DNA of 64,000 nucleotides from contig CP137870.1 of the NCBI GenBank assembly GCA_034406715.1, forward strand, positions 62,001 to 126,000, read 5' to 3'. Origin of the DNA: Rhodotorula mucilaginosa. Taxonomy: Eukaryota > Basidiomycota > Microbotryomycetes > Sporidiobolales > Sporidiobolaceae. Below the pieces are notes generated by a model. That model saw only the letters and a list, made by a program, of their open reading frames with translations, did not search any database and was not told the origin of the DNA. Within the stretch, counting starts at the first letter, position 1, and every line of letters begins with the position of its first letter. A program made the translations under genes and the position numbers. Positions 22,279 to 39,393 of this stretch are shown piece by piece.

Positions 22279-23953
22279 TTACCTAGATGACTCAATTGGA
22301 AAGATCAGCTTGAAGAAGGGCTGTAATCGTCGGTGAGGATCCAACGCACCGCCGGGCCAGTACTACAAGAAGACATCAAGCGGACGAAAAAGTCAGCCCA
22401 CGCCGAGGCTTCTTCCACTGCCCGGAAAGGGGCGGGCTTACCTCGCATACGAGGAATGCCTACAGATTGTCAGACACGGTTCTCAGTTCCTATTCCTCAA
22501 GGTCTGTGCACAAGAGCCGCACAGCAGGCGATACTCACACCAAGCCCTTTGCCAATAATGTCATCACATCGTGCAAACGCGCAGCCGAGTTGTTTCGTCC
22601 CCTTCCAGACCGTCTGCGTAAAGTGTCCCGTCTCGTGCGTAAACCCGGTCGGCTTACTATAGTCATACATCTTTTCCTCGTCGTTCCTGATCGCAAACGC
22701 AGATGAGCATGCCGTTCGTTCGCGCGCTTTGGAGGAGGAGAAGTTAAAGCTCACCAGGCTTTAATGCCGGCTTTGGCGTCCAGCGGTTGGGTCTGCGTGA
22801 TCGGTGCGAGTGCGTACAAGTTCTCGCCGTACTGATCCGCACAGGCCGTCAGTTGACAGTGTAGTGACTTACCCGGGGCCGAGAGAAAAGCGTACCGGGC
22901 CAACTTTACCGCCACTGTGTTCCCACACGCAGTGGTCCGCCCATTTCTGCGCTGCCGCCTGGATGGTCGTGTTCCAGACGAGCGGATCAGCGTGGTGAGT
23001 CGCTCGAAAGGTGTTGTGCTCAGAGAGGCAATCTTGAACGAAAGGGTCTTTGCTGTCTCCGCCCCCGTTGCCGGTTTTGGTCGGCGCTGGAGCGGCGCTT
23101 CCCGTCTTGTCTTTCGTACCGGTTGCTGCATGGACTGAAAAGCTGTTACTCTGTTTTCAAATGACTATGTAGGAAGTACCGACCTGTTTTCGTAACCGTA
23201 GGCGTCCCGTCGCTCGCATCAGTTGGAGCACCATTATTCGCCTTGCTGCTTGCTGCAGGAATGGCGAGAGCGGATCGAATCAATCCTTCATCGCTTGGCT
23301 ACGTGCATAGCATGATCAGCTCACCTCCGTCTTTCGGAGACTCCGCAAGGCTGGGAGTAGCTCCCTTGTCTGTCGACGCGCCGGGACCTGCTGGCGGAGC
23401 GGTGGTCACGGAGACGACGGTTTCGGTCACCGTGACTGGACCTGTCAGGTCCGTCCCTCCGGAAGTATCGGTTATCGTACCTTGTCCCGTATTCGTGCTT
23501 GTTGCTGACTGGAAAGACATGAAGACGGTCAGTGCCGGTGTTGGGAGAACTTGAGTTTGAGGAAACACCAACATCAGGTATCCGCCTCGACTCCATGGCG
23601 AAATAGACTGCCGCGCCGATGGCCGCGATGAAAAGTATGGCGAGAACGAGAACGGAGGGGGAGATCTTCTGGCGAAGGGTGGTCAGCAAGCGTAAGGCTC
23701 ACAAGCAGACGCCACTCACACTGCTCGAGCTATCGGCGTCCGCCCCTGGGGCCGGCCTCCGCGTCCTCCTCTTCGTTTTACGGTAGCTGTCTGCCGAGCT
23801 ATCTGAACCTGTACTCTCCCCGTCGCTGCCACCCTCGTCGTCGGCCTGTTGTCGATGCCCCATCGAGAGGAACGCCCTTTCCGGCGCTTGAGAAGGCCAC
23901 TCGGCGTGCTCCGGGCGCGGTCGCCACGTCCGACCAGCGGATGAAGACAGCAT
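22279..23953 (-). CDS. Membrane-anchored CAP / PR-1 (SCP-TAPS) domain protein
   Basis: Member of the CAP superfamily (yeast Pry1-like; sterol or lipid binding in yeast). The first exon from 23953 encodes an acidic, Ser-rich cytosolic tail ending KRRTRRPAPG, then a TM segment ISPSVLVLAILFIAAIGAAV, so type II topology is likely. A Ser/Thr/Pro stalk (GTITDTSGGTDLTGPVTVTE) follows. The CAP domain reads HADPLVWNTT...AAAQKWADHCVWEHSGGK, YGENLYAL, KAGIKAW, NDEEKMYDYSKPTGF, ETGHFTQTVWKGTKQLGCAFA and LVCEYWPGGALD. The two His and the two Glu (WEH, GEN) of the family pocket are present. Most fungal relatives are secreted; this one seems tethered. An exact TGTCCGCGGA site lies about 100 bp upstream. The stop is at 22281-22279; middle exon edges are approximate. 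Confidence 0.82.
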
Positions 23954-24051
23954 GTAGTGTAAACGAGCGGACGCTTTCGCCTGGTGTGCGCTGGCTTAGT
24001 GGCTCCGGTTGAGGGGCTCAGAAACCGGAAGACACGGAAGTGCGGTCGGGA

Positions 24052-24061
24052 TGTCCGCGGA
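24052..24061 (+). promoter_or_regulatory. TGTCCGCGGA motif upstream of the CAP-protein gene
   Basis: Exact copy of the 10-mer found before each of the four genes of the 57-64 kb array. It lies about 100 bp upstream of the minus-strand CAP start at 23953. The TCCGCGGA core is palindromic. That it is functional here is inference. Confidence 0.4.
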
Positions 24062-24234
24062 CCGTTTCAGCGAGCTTCGAGGACCGTGCACGCGCGCGTG
24101 CAACCATGCATAAGGGGAAGCACTCTGTGCGCTGCATAAACACTCCTCTGCGTCCAGAGTCTCAGTTCAGGCCCGCGGTAAACGCTGATGACAGAGGCCC
24201 AATCGATGAAGAAGGGCGGAGGAGGTCGACCTGT

Positions 24235-26532
24235 CTACTGAGCTCCCGTCAAGGTCTTGACATCGCACAGTACCGCCACAACATCCTTCGCCGTCTCTGC
24301 TCCAGAAGCCGCCTTGGCGACCATGTCCTCCTTGCGCGTCAGAGTCGCAGCGATATCGAGCACTTCGAGCAACGACCGGATCTCGTCGGCGTAGGGAGAC
24401 TTGTACAGCAAGAGTCCGAGCGAGGCGGCTAGTCGATGTACTGTAGAGGGCAGAGCGGAAAAAAAATCAGCGGCCGATCATAGCCTCTTCAACTGTTAAC
24501 AATCGCACTTACCGACTTCGACGCTGTCACTCTCCTCGCCCAGCGCCTCGAGCAGCCCACTCGCCATCTCGGCCTCCCATTCTTCTTCGCTCTCACCCCC
24601 TTGTCCACCCAGAGCATCCTGCTGAATTTGCTCCAACCCGAGACTCGCGTCTCCAACTCGGGCAGCAAACACCCGCGCGACAATGCTCCATGCCGTTCCG
24701 GCACCCGCGGATCGCATCTTTGGGTCTTGCGGATCGAGCAAAGCCCGGAGGACGAGTCGAGTGACGCTCGACAACGCATCGGGCGCAAGGATCCGCGCGG
24801 TCAGGGTGGGCGAGACGAGCGCGTTCGAGATGACTCGGAGGGCCGTCAGGAGGTAACTCCGCTCGGGGGTGTCGTTATCCAAATCGGAGGCGAGATGCGA
24901 GAGAAGCGAGGGGATCCAAGCGAGGAAGGCGGGGGACGAAGAGAGGCGGGAAGCGTCCCGAGCGAGGGCAAGTCGGACGAGATCGAGCACGGGGAATTTG
25001 GCGGAAGGTGGAAGGGTTTGCAAGGCCGTCATGGTCGCGGAGGGCCAGACGTTCAGCAGACCGGGAGGGAGGACTCCTGTAGGAGCACCCGAGGCCGGCA
25101 AGCCGCGAAGGTACCCGAGCACCCGCTTCGAGAGCGCATCGGTCGTCTCGGGCTGGAGGGACGACGACCGCAACGACGACTCGAGTTTCTGCTCGAGGGT
25201 GTCGAGCGAGGGGAACGAGGTGAACGTGATCGGGTTCAAGTTCGACGCAAGCTTGTCCAGTGCGGGCAAGGACAGCTTGGTGTGCGGATGAGGCGGGTAC
25301 GTCGTCAAGGCGAGCATTGCGATCTGCGTCTCGAGTTCCTGGCGATTCGCACCCTTGCATTCGCCAACGGGTTTGCCTCGCGAAAAAAAGACAAAAGTCG
25401 GCGTGGCGGTGATGGGTCCGCCAAACTCCGGACTGCGCGCGACTTCGGCTCCGGCTCCGACGTGCGTCTCGGCGAGGACGAAATCGATCCGTTCGCGAGG
25501 AGAGGCGTGTTTCCGAGCCAGAGCTTCGAAGTGGGGCTTGATGGCGTTGCAGGGTGGACATGAAGGCGAGGTGAACATGATGGCGAGTGCGGGCGAAGAG
25601 GAGAGGAGCGTCCGGAGCGAGGCGGCCGAGGTGCAGATCTGCAGGTTCGACGCGACCGATTCGACGCTCGGTGCATCGTCAGCGAGGCGAGGTACAGGTA
25701 CAGGTGTTTGAGACGTCGGCGGCGCAGTGGGAGGCGTCAAGCCGAGCTGCGGCATGAGGTTGTTGACTGCCGCGCCGGCAGAGGGAGTCCTCCGCCCGAC
25801 GAACATCTGTTCGATCATGGGGCGCATCTGCTGGCCGAACGGGGTCGACATGATCTCCGAAGGTTGATTGCGGATATCTTTAGGCGAGGGATAGGCATAA
25901 GCGCGGGACTGATCACTGCTGAATCAAACGAGGTGCTCACACGCTGGGATCGACGAGCCGTTCAGGAAGCCGAGGACGTCGTTCGTGAAAGTGTTGCCTG
26001 GGTGTGTGTAAGGCTCGTAAGTGAATATGCGGGTTATCAGGGAGCCGGCAGGACTTACAATTGAAGCTAAGGAGATGATAAGCGTCGGCCCGATAAGTCT
26101 CGCGCAGGTTGTCGATGTACTCGAGGAAAGTCTCCTTGTCCAGGTGGGTGATGCCACACGAGAGCTTCTTCTTCGGTACTCCATGCTGTAGAATCAACCT
26201 GATTAGCTCTTTGTCCATTCTCAGACGCATCGCCGACGCTGGATGAGCGAGGGGAAGGGAACTAACGTGAGTCGTGCCCGGCGGCGAGACGATCGATACG
26301 CCTTGTCCGAAAAAGACCTCCATGCCATGCAGGACGAGGGACGTATGCCTGCAGACCGGAAACGCTCAGCACTTCCGTACGAGAGCCGTCCGACAGGGTC
26401 CGTGAGGAAATGAGAGAGAACGCACCAGATCCCTTCGACATCCTGGCCGGTCAGAGACCGCCCCCACATAGCCGCGAGCCCATTGGACAAGTCGTAAATG
26501 TATAGCTGGACCGGTTCGCCGACTGCACCCAT
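24235..26532 (-). CDS. PPPDE (DeSI-type) peptidase - thioredoxin - PUL domain protein
   Basis: Three-domain fungal protein, probably acting on ubiquitin- or SUMO-like conjugates and in the Cdc48/Ufd3-type ubiquitin system through its PUL domain. The start at 26532 gives MGAVGEPVQLYIYDLSNGLA...GQDVEGIW, then HTSLVLHGMEVFFGQGVSIV (with the catalytic His), GVPKKKLSCGITHLD and YHLLSFN-CNTFTNDVLGFL (with the catalytic Cys). These are the two PPPDE active-site blocks. A thioredoxin domain follows with MFTSPSCPPCNAIKPHFEAL and TPTFVFFSRGKPVGECKG. The C-terminal 280 residues are alpha-helical repeats of PUL type (KFPVLDLVRLALARDASRL, LLTALRVISNAL, AGTAWSIVARVFAAR). An intron near 24513 joins DSVEVG to the last exon, VHRLAASLGLLLYKSPYADE, ending at 24235. 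This domain order is known in fungi. Confidence 0.85.
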
Positions 26533-27010
26533 GGTGCGGACCTTTGTTGCGTGACGGAAACCGAGATTTGTGCGACGAGGGAGTGACGTAAAGCAGCGGC
26601 GGAGAAGGCTCGAATGGATCGCGAACGTCGTGGATAGCTTCCACGTAGCTTTTCCAACGGAAAGGAAAGCTGGCGTGAGCAAGAAGAGCGAGTGGCGAGA
26701 GCGCTGACGACGACAAGTTCGGCGAAACCGCAGCTTCCGCGTGGAAGCGCCCCGCCCGCGTATCTCCGAGCATATATGTACTCGCTCGGACACTCGGGTC
26801 ACGACTCCGTCTTTCTTTCGCAGTAGAACCGAAATCTGATCCGTGGTTTGTGCGCTTGTTGGTCCGTTTCTCTCTTTACTTCGCAGCTTTGAAACCGTCG
26901 CCACCCAATCGGCGCCAGCGATCACGTCCGGCGCAGCTGCGGTCTGGCAGCTGAGATATATATTTGCACGAGAGCTGCTGATGATGAAGTCTATCGGTGG
27001 CAGTCCATCA
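26533..27010. other. Intergenic region between ABC transporter 3' end and PPPDE start
   Basis: 480 bp. It holds the presumed promoter and 5' UTR of the PPPDE gene and the 3' flank of the ABC gene. Frames in the region (for example to 26925) carry no domain. A TATATATAT-like stretch lies near 26956. Confidence 0.45.
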
Positions 27011-33579
<6,569 letters not shown>

Positions 33580-34514
33580 GCTGCCCGGATTACTATCAAA
33601 GCAAGCTGTAGAGCTCGTGGGAAAGCGAGCGCAGGTTGACGCAGTCTGACTCGCTCTCGCTCTCCACGGGCCAAACTTTGTTTCCGAGCTTTTTTTCGTT
33701 TTCTTTCGAGAGAAGCACATTGGCAAGTATGCATCGGCAGTAGCCTCTTAACCCGGCTACGACTCTCGAGTCCGGAGTCGGAGGCCGAAAAGGGCCTCAA
33801 GTTAATCGCCCTGTTTCATCATCATTTCCGCGCCCGTCGCTCTACTCGCGACGATAGAAAGCGCCGTATGTGCATACGCAAGCTTTTTTCCCTTTCCTTG
33901 GCGCTTCCGCACCGCCCTCCCAAACGTCCACGATCAGTCCGAGTGCGATACCTCAGCTCCGATTCTCGCAGCGCTCACGCAACAGCCAGACTCGGAGTCT
34001 TCTTCCGCAGAAGGGCGTGGGAACTTCCACGTACCAGCTTACTCTCGTCGTCTACTTTAGTAGGAAGAGTCGGGGAGTCCGCGAGGCGAGGCCATCCGCC
34101 GGGCAGGAAGAAGATGGGAGAAAGGAATTGGCAGCGAAACTTGAGCTTGAGCTTCGGACGAGTCGTGAACAATCTACAGGTTCGCGAGACACCTGCGCCC
34201 GAACACGTCAGTGTACTATTCTAGCCAGAGACAGGAGCGCCAGCCGCGGCAGGAGAATATGATGAGCGCTCACTTGGCAAATGAGGAGGAAAGAACTTGA
34301 AACACCAGATGAACTTCTACCAGTGTGTAAACGGGCTGAGTCTGTGAAAGGTGCATGCATATGGGTCAGTCACCGCTCTAGCAAGGCAAAATACGGACAA
34401 AGGGAATTAAGGAGGAGAAATTTCGAATCTCTGGTTGAGCATTGACAGTTTGCTTGTCCTCGAGACAATTTGAGCTGCTTCACATCTGAGCTGCTGTTGG
34501 GAGGTAGATGGTGG
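33580..34514. other. Intergenic region, ABC transporter upstream / unknown gene downstream
   Basis: Promoter side of the ABC gene and 3' flank of the unrecognised gene. Short frames on both strands show no domain. Nothing repetitive is visible. Confidence 0.45.
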
Positions 34515-36112
34515 CTACCATCTGTGCATAGACCTGGATGCTGGTCCCGAGTGCGCCTCTTCCCAGTTGCTGCCAGTGTTTCTTTGCGTGCGGCGAGCAA
34601 CTGCTGAGAAAGAGGAACCGAGAGACTGCGGATGACAATGCTCAACATGCCAGTGCGGTTCATTTGCCAGGGAGTCCCAATCAGCATCTGGCACATCAAT
34701 AGCCATATGGTTGCCATTTGAAGACGAAGAGCTAGGAGACTGTGGCGGCGCGGTTGGCCCGAGAATCAGTGGCAGGCCAGTCCAAACCAAAGTGTCTGTA
34801 AACAAGCGTACTTGCTCTACGGGCTGGCGACTGTGAGTGTATTGGGAGGCAGGTGAGGGTCCGGCGTGTCCCGCAGGTCGGTGTGGCGGTGGAGGTGCAA
34901 GTTCAAAGATTGCATCCATCATCTGAATAGCGGTCGGACGTGGCGCCTGTACCGCATTCAGGGGTCAGTGGAGAGAAAAAGCAAGAATGATATTTAACAG
35001 AAAAAAATCAGTATTCACCTCGACGAACGGCAAATGAGGGAACTTGATGTTCATGAAAAGCGGGTTCCTGTCAGCGCTGCGCGCTTCCTGGTAAAAGGGC
35101 CAAGCGTTAGCTGGTCTTTGACAAGCAGGATGGGAAGCAGTGATGACAGACTAGGCGTTTGATGATGAGCTCTGGGGTGAGATTCTGGTAACAGGCCGGA
35201 TACATATCAAATCTCGTTAGGAGGGATGTCTGGATGTGCGCCTTAGGAGGGATGTCTGGATGTGCGCCTGTCTTTGCGAACATACACAGAGGCTGATTGC
35301 GGCAGAAATGATACCGGATTGAAGGATATGGTTCCGAACTGTGTCGAACAGTACACATTCAAAGAAATACGCCAGGGCGAGCTTTGGTGCGCCCGTCAGC
35401 CCAGCCAGGTAAACCCAGTGGAACGTTTCCAGGATGCTTTGACGCCAGACTTTGAGAGGTTGCTGCATCCTGTCCATCATAGGGAACTCCACAGCGCCAA
35501 ACAGCCACTTCCCTGTGAGCACGGATAAAAGGTTTGCGAGTGCCGCGTGTTGCAGAGCCAAACTTGGAACCGATCTCGTAAGGAAAGTGCCTTCCGGCCG
35601 GAGCAAAAGCGGTGGGTGCTGCCCAACAGGACAGACGGAACTGTTAACTCTGGTTCACTAAGCTTGCAAGGCTCCACGGGCAAAATAGACATACCTGACC
35701 CCGCTGGATTTCGTCGCGAAAAATCACTGCTGCCTAGATGGACCGGTCAGGGTCAAAGTATGGTGGATCAGAAGAGCACGAAGATCTTATTATCTGAGCA
35801 ATGGCTCTCACTTACCGACACATCGATCAGGTGGTCATAAGGGACCGTCGCGTCGAATCTTCGAAAGAAGGTTTGCTCCGCGAGGTAGGTGAACTGTGCA
35901 TACAGCGTTTCGAGTCGACGCTCGTCCCAGCCATTAAGGCGTTGCGGTGACATTTCACCGCGGACCTCTTCCGCGTAACTCCGAAGTCGGGCGTTGGTGT
36001 AGTCTGCGATTGCCTCCCCGCACGGCTGAGCCAGCCTGTGCAGCTTCTCGAGCAGATCTTTGTACCAGGCAGAGTACAACACGATCTGCTGTTCCTTGTG
36101 GGGCGGCTCCAT
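34515..36112 (-). CDS. Unrecognised multi-exon gene
   Basis: I do not recognise this protein. Good splice signals join several exons. The first is 36112 to about 35817 (MEPPHKEQQIVLYSAWYKDL, AQPCGEAIADYTNARLRSY, LETLYAQFTYLAEQTFFRRF, VPYDHLIDVS). Then come a short exon (AVIFRDEIQRG), an exon with FLTRSVPSLALQHAALANLL and VLTGKWLFGAVEFPMMDRMQ, then NLTPELIIKRL, then EARSADRNPLFMNIKFPHLP joined to APRPTAIQMMDAIFELAPPP. A Pro/Ser-rich tail ends at 34515. There is no signal peptide or clear TM segment. The exon edges near 35290-35400 are ambiguous: an extra intron there would replace the stretch HWVYLAGLTGAPKLALAYF. One intron contains a perfect 26-bp tandem repeat. By eye its base composition is less GC-rich than the housekeeping genes, as in the 57-64 kb array. 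Confidence 0.55.
35217..35268. repeat. Perfect 26-bp tandem duplication
   Basis: Two identical 26-bp units, 35217-35242 and 35243-35268. On the minus strand they fall in a predicted intron of the unrecognised gene, and the second unit ends in CTCCTAA, which reads into a CTAAC branch site about 30 nt before the acceptor TTACCAG. Confidence 0.85.
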
Positions 36113-36510
36113 ATGAGCAGCAGACGCGCAGGTGGATAGCAGGAAGAAGAGAAGAGGGAAGAGATACTGTAGCTCGCGAACTCAGCGACGACCCCTCGGA
36201 CCGCCGAGGCCCGTGCTCGTGGGCGCCGGACCCGCGGACAAGCCGGATGCTTTGACGGTCACGAAAGCTTCCTAACGCTCCTGAGCGCTTCTACCCGTCA
36301 TAGTCGCGAAGCGCGTGATAGTCGCTGCAGAGCGGATGAGTCGCAAAAATGGCCGCTTTAATGGCAAGTGAATTGTGGCGGAAAAGGAACGCCTGAGCTC
36401 GGTAAGAAGCTACCGAAAAGAATGGCAACCTGCGTAGGGGCACAGCCGTCAGCTTGCTACAAAGAGATGCCCAAGGAGCGGAAGAACAAGGGAAAGCGCA
36501 CCCACGATTC
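36113..36510. other. Intergenic region
   Basis: 400 bp between the start of the unrecognised gene and the stop of F-box-like gene A. It includes a sequence with GTCAGCTTGCTACAAAGAG-like composition that resembles the 3' flanks of the other F-box-like copies. No gene seen. Confidence 0.4.
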
Positions 36511-38235
36511 CTACGCGTCTCCCGAGTCCGGCGATCCCGCCCACGCCTCGATGACCGTCTTGCGGATGTCGACGCTCTCGAGCGCCTCTCGGATCTGCAC
36601 GAGCGCGTCCGAGTCCTGCGCATCCGACGCATGGCGGTACCACTCGTTCAAGTGTTCGACCGTATGCCGGAGTCGCTCGCTGAGCGCGACCGGGTCCGGC
36701 TTTTCGGGCAAGTGTCGGAGCGGTTGAGGCCAGGTCGGTTTGTCACAATAGTCGTCCCGCTCTGGAGCCTGTTCCGCGTCGCGCTGGCGAATCCACCTGG
36801 TGACACGACGCGTGAGCGAGTCGACTTTGCCGGACGTGGTGGCGACTTTGAGCCCGGGGATGCGGTCGCGGGCGTAATCGAAATCGGGAATTGCGCCGTC
36901 AGAGTTTGCTGGCGAAATGTCGCAGAGGCAAGACTTGAGCGAGGGGAATTTCGTCGTGTCGATCAAGTACAAGCGAGCCCCGATCGCGTCCCTCGTCGCG
37001 CGGAGTGCGACTCGGCGCAGGACAGCGAACGGGATCGTCAAGTTGAGACCAAACTCGGTGGGGTCGTAGTCTCTAGAGTTGCATTCGCCGGTCCATTCCT
37101 CGTCGTCCTCGTCGTGGTCAGAGTCGAACTCGTCGTCGGCGTTACGGATTTCGAGAGCGAGCACGTCCAGAGTCTCGGCGAAATGTTGAGCGTAGTTGAG
37201 GAGAGGTGCGAACGAAGGCTGAAATTCGAGGTCGTAAGGGGAGCGGAAGAAGTTTGAGGGAAACTGGAAATGCTCGTAGGTCCCCGTTAAAGCCAGTTTG
37301 CGCAATTTGGGGCGAGGCATCCAGCTAGTGTAGGCCGGATTGACGCGGAGGACTGGGTTGATCCCGCCTCGGCAATCGTAGATCTTCAAGTGGATCTTGA
37401 GCGTCTCGAGGCCCGAGAACTGCTCCAAGATCGAAGCGAGATGGCCTTGCTCTGCGGAACCGCGGCGGCTGGTGAACTCGAGCGCCCTGAGGCTAGCGCC
37501 GTTGACGTGCTTGAACAAGCCCAGGATGTCTGTCGCCTTGAGGTTCGGATGCCCGATCGATTCGGCGCGTTGGAGCAAGCCGAGCATCCCATCCTTTCCG
37601 GCCTCCTGCGACTCGAGTTTGCCCTTCTTTTTCCGCATCGCCGCCTCCTGCCGCCGGTCGCGTCGCACGAGAGGGACGAGGTCAGGCGTATGCAGTTGGG
37701 TGAGGTTGATCAAGAGCGGGAGAGCCTTGATAAAGTTCCGGCTGATGGCATCAAAGTCGGGAAATCTTCTGTCGTCGTCGTCGTCGTAATCTTCGTCGTC
37801 TTCGCGGCTGCCGTGCCACGTTCCCGTCAAGCGGACAAAATGGTGCCCCCGCCGCGGCAGAATTCTCGTCAAGAAGAGCTCATTGCCGACCTTGTGCAGC
37901 GGCAACGTCTGTAATCGCTCGTGTCGGGTCAGTCAAGTGTGGTGCCTCCCTCCTCGAGCGGACCGAAAGCATCATCGCACCTGGAAAAGAGCGGGCGCGG
38001 CGAGCTCGTTCCACTCGCGGGACACGGCGGCGAGTGCTGCGAGGGATCGGTACTCGGTAGCTGCGCGGCGAACCGTACGAAGGCGCGTCCGCTCCGTCTT
38101 GGTGCCAGCGTTCTTGTCGCGTCGGACCGCTGCGAGGGCAGACGCGAGCAAGGCGTCCTGCTCGGCGCAGCAGCGTACAATCTGCTCCTTGAGCTCGGTC
38201 GGTAGGCTATGCATGCCAACTCTCGGAGTCGTCAT
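36511..38235 (-). CDS. F-box-like protein, tandem copy A
   Basis: Two exons, 38235-37981 (85 codons) and 37908-36511, giving 550 aa. Exon 1 is F-box-like: LPTELKEQIVRCCAEQDALL then SLAALAAVSREWNELAAPAL-FQ. Exon 2 starts TLPLHKVGNELFLTRILPRR-GHHFVRL and carries degenerate leucine-rich segments (LPLLINLTQLHTPDL, GASLRALEFTS, FSGLETLKIHLKIYD, PKLRKLALTG, LKSCLCDIS). It ends with the family block LRHTVEHLNEWYRHASDAQD-SDALVQIREALE. An acidic loop (EDDEDYDDDDD) is specific to this copy. F-box proteins recruit substrates to SCF ubiquitin ligases; that this family binds Skp1 is inference. It is the first of four tandem paralogues on the same strand. Confidence 0.75.
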
Positions 38236-39393
38236 AACGGCGGGTTCATTCGGCGAGAGAGAGCGAGGAGGGAAGGACGCGGCCTCGATCGCGGTGGGGA
38301 GGCTGAAAATCCGGATCAAGGCTTTTTCATTCCGACTATAGCGAGAGATCCTGCAAAGCCACTTTATACTAGTCACTAGTCCTGTCGAGACTGCTCTCCG
38401 CTCCCAAGAATTACGTGCACGTCTCCGCAAAAACTCATCTCCGGAATCGACGTCGCTTTCTCCTGCCTCAAAATGCGTCTCAAGTTTATACCGAGTGCAT
38501 CCTTGTGCGCCGGCTGGACTGCTTTTGCGTGTCAATTCCTAGAGCTTGTCCCCCCGACGGCTTGAGGACCGTCGAGTTCGGAAGCGAAGCAGTCCGCAAG
38601 CTCGAGCGCTCAGCGACCGAGGCGCCGCCGGCGCGCTGACATGCGAGGCGGCTGTCGGAAAAGTGCTTGCTTGGTGCCATGTATTAAGCGGGAGTCACAT
38701 TGCTCACGTGCCGAAGCCTAAAGCCCGAAAGATGCCTGCGCTTTCAGCTGGAAAGGAAGCAAAATCGACGAATACTTTTGCGCTGCTTTAAAGCAGCATC
38801 CTCCTCGTAGCTTGTGTGTTGAGATGAATGAAGCAGGGAGTTAAAAGCTTAAAACAAGCTCAAGGGCCGCTGCAAGAATACGCTTGTGCAGTCTGTGCAG
38901 CCTTTGGCGAGGATTGCGGCGGGTGACGGCTTGACTCGGAAGCGTGGAGCTCGAGCTCCGCGGAGAAGTATCAATCCGTGAAAGCACTGACTGTGCTTTG
39001 TACTAGCAAAGTTGACTGCCGCCGGTTTACGCGGTCGAGTCGTATCGATGCGACGGAGCGGAAGGAAACGGCGAAGAAACGAAAAAGGGACAAGCGTGTC
39101 GGGAGGTCGTTTGACTGAGGGGCGGAACCAATCTTGGGAAGGGAACCAAGCGGTGTATAGCAAGCTGTGAATTGCTGGACCAAAGCTGAGCGCCCGCGTC
39201 TTGGCAAGCGAGCTGTCGGACACAAGTCACAGCTGCGAATCCTACCGAGAAAGCATGGCGAGCTCACGCATGGGCGAATCTGTCAGCTTGCTGCACCTAT
39301 AGGGAGAAGGGAGCCTCCGGTCAATGAACAAAAAAAAAAAAAAAAAAAAAGGAATCCTGCACGCACGCAACACGGGCTACGGTCCTCCTCCTC
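38236..39393. repeat. Upstream region of copy A, duplicated upstream of copy B
   Basis: 1.16 kb without a gene. The part from about 38341 to 38700 resembles 41178-41520 upstream of copy B at nearly the same distance from the start codon (for example GCGAGAGATCCTGCAAAGC against GCGAGCTATCCTACAAAGC; GAAGCGAAGCAGTCCGCAAG against GAAGCGAAGCAGCCCGCAAG). A run of about 22 A lies near 39327-39349. Confidence 0.7.

Noticed and set aside
24040-24432. Plus-strand frame near the 3' end of the PPPDE gene
   Set aside because: Antisense to the last PUL exon and to intergenic DNA; no motif.
36230-36241. Reverse-strand near-match (CCCGCGGACA) to the array motif
   Set aside because: One mismatch outside the exact 10-mer, and not at a typical distance upstream of an array-type gene.
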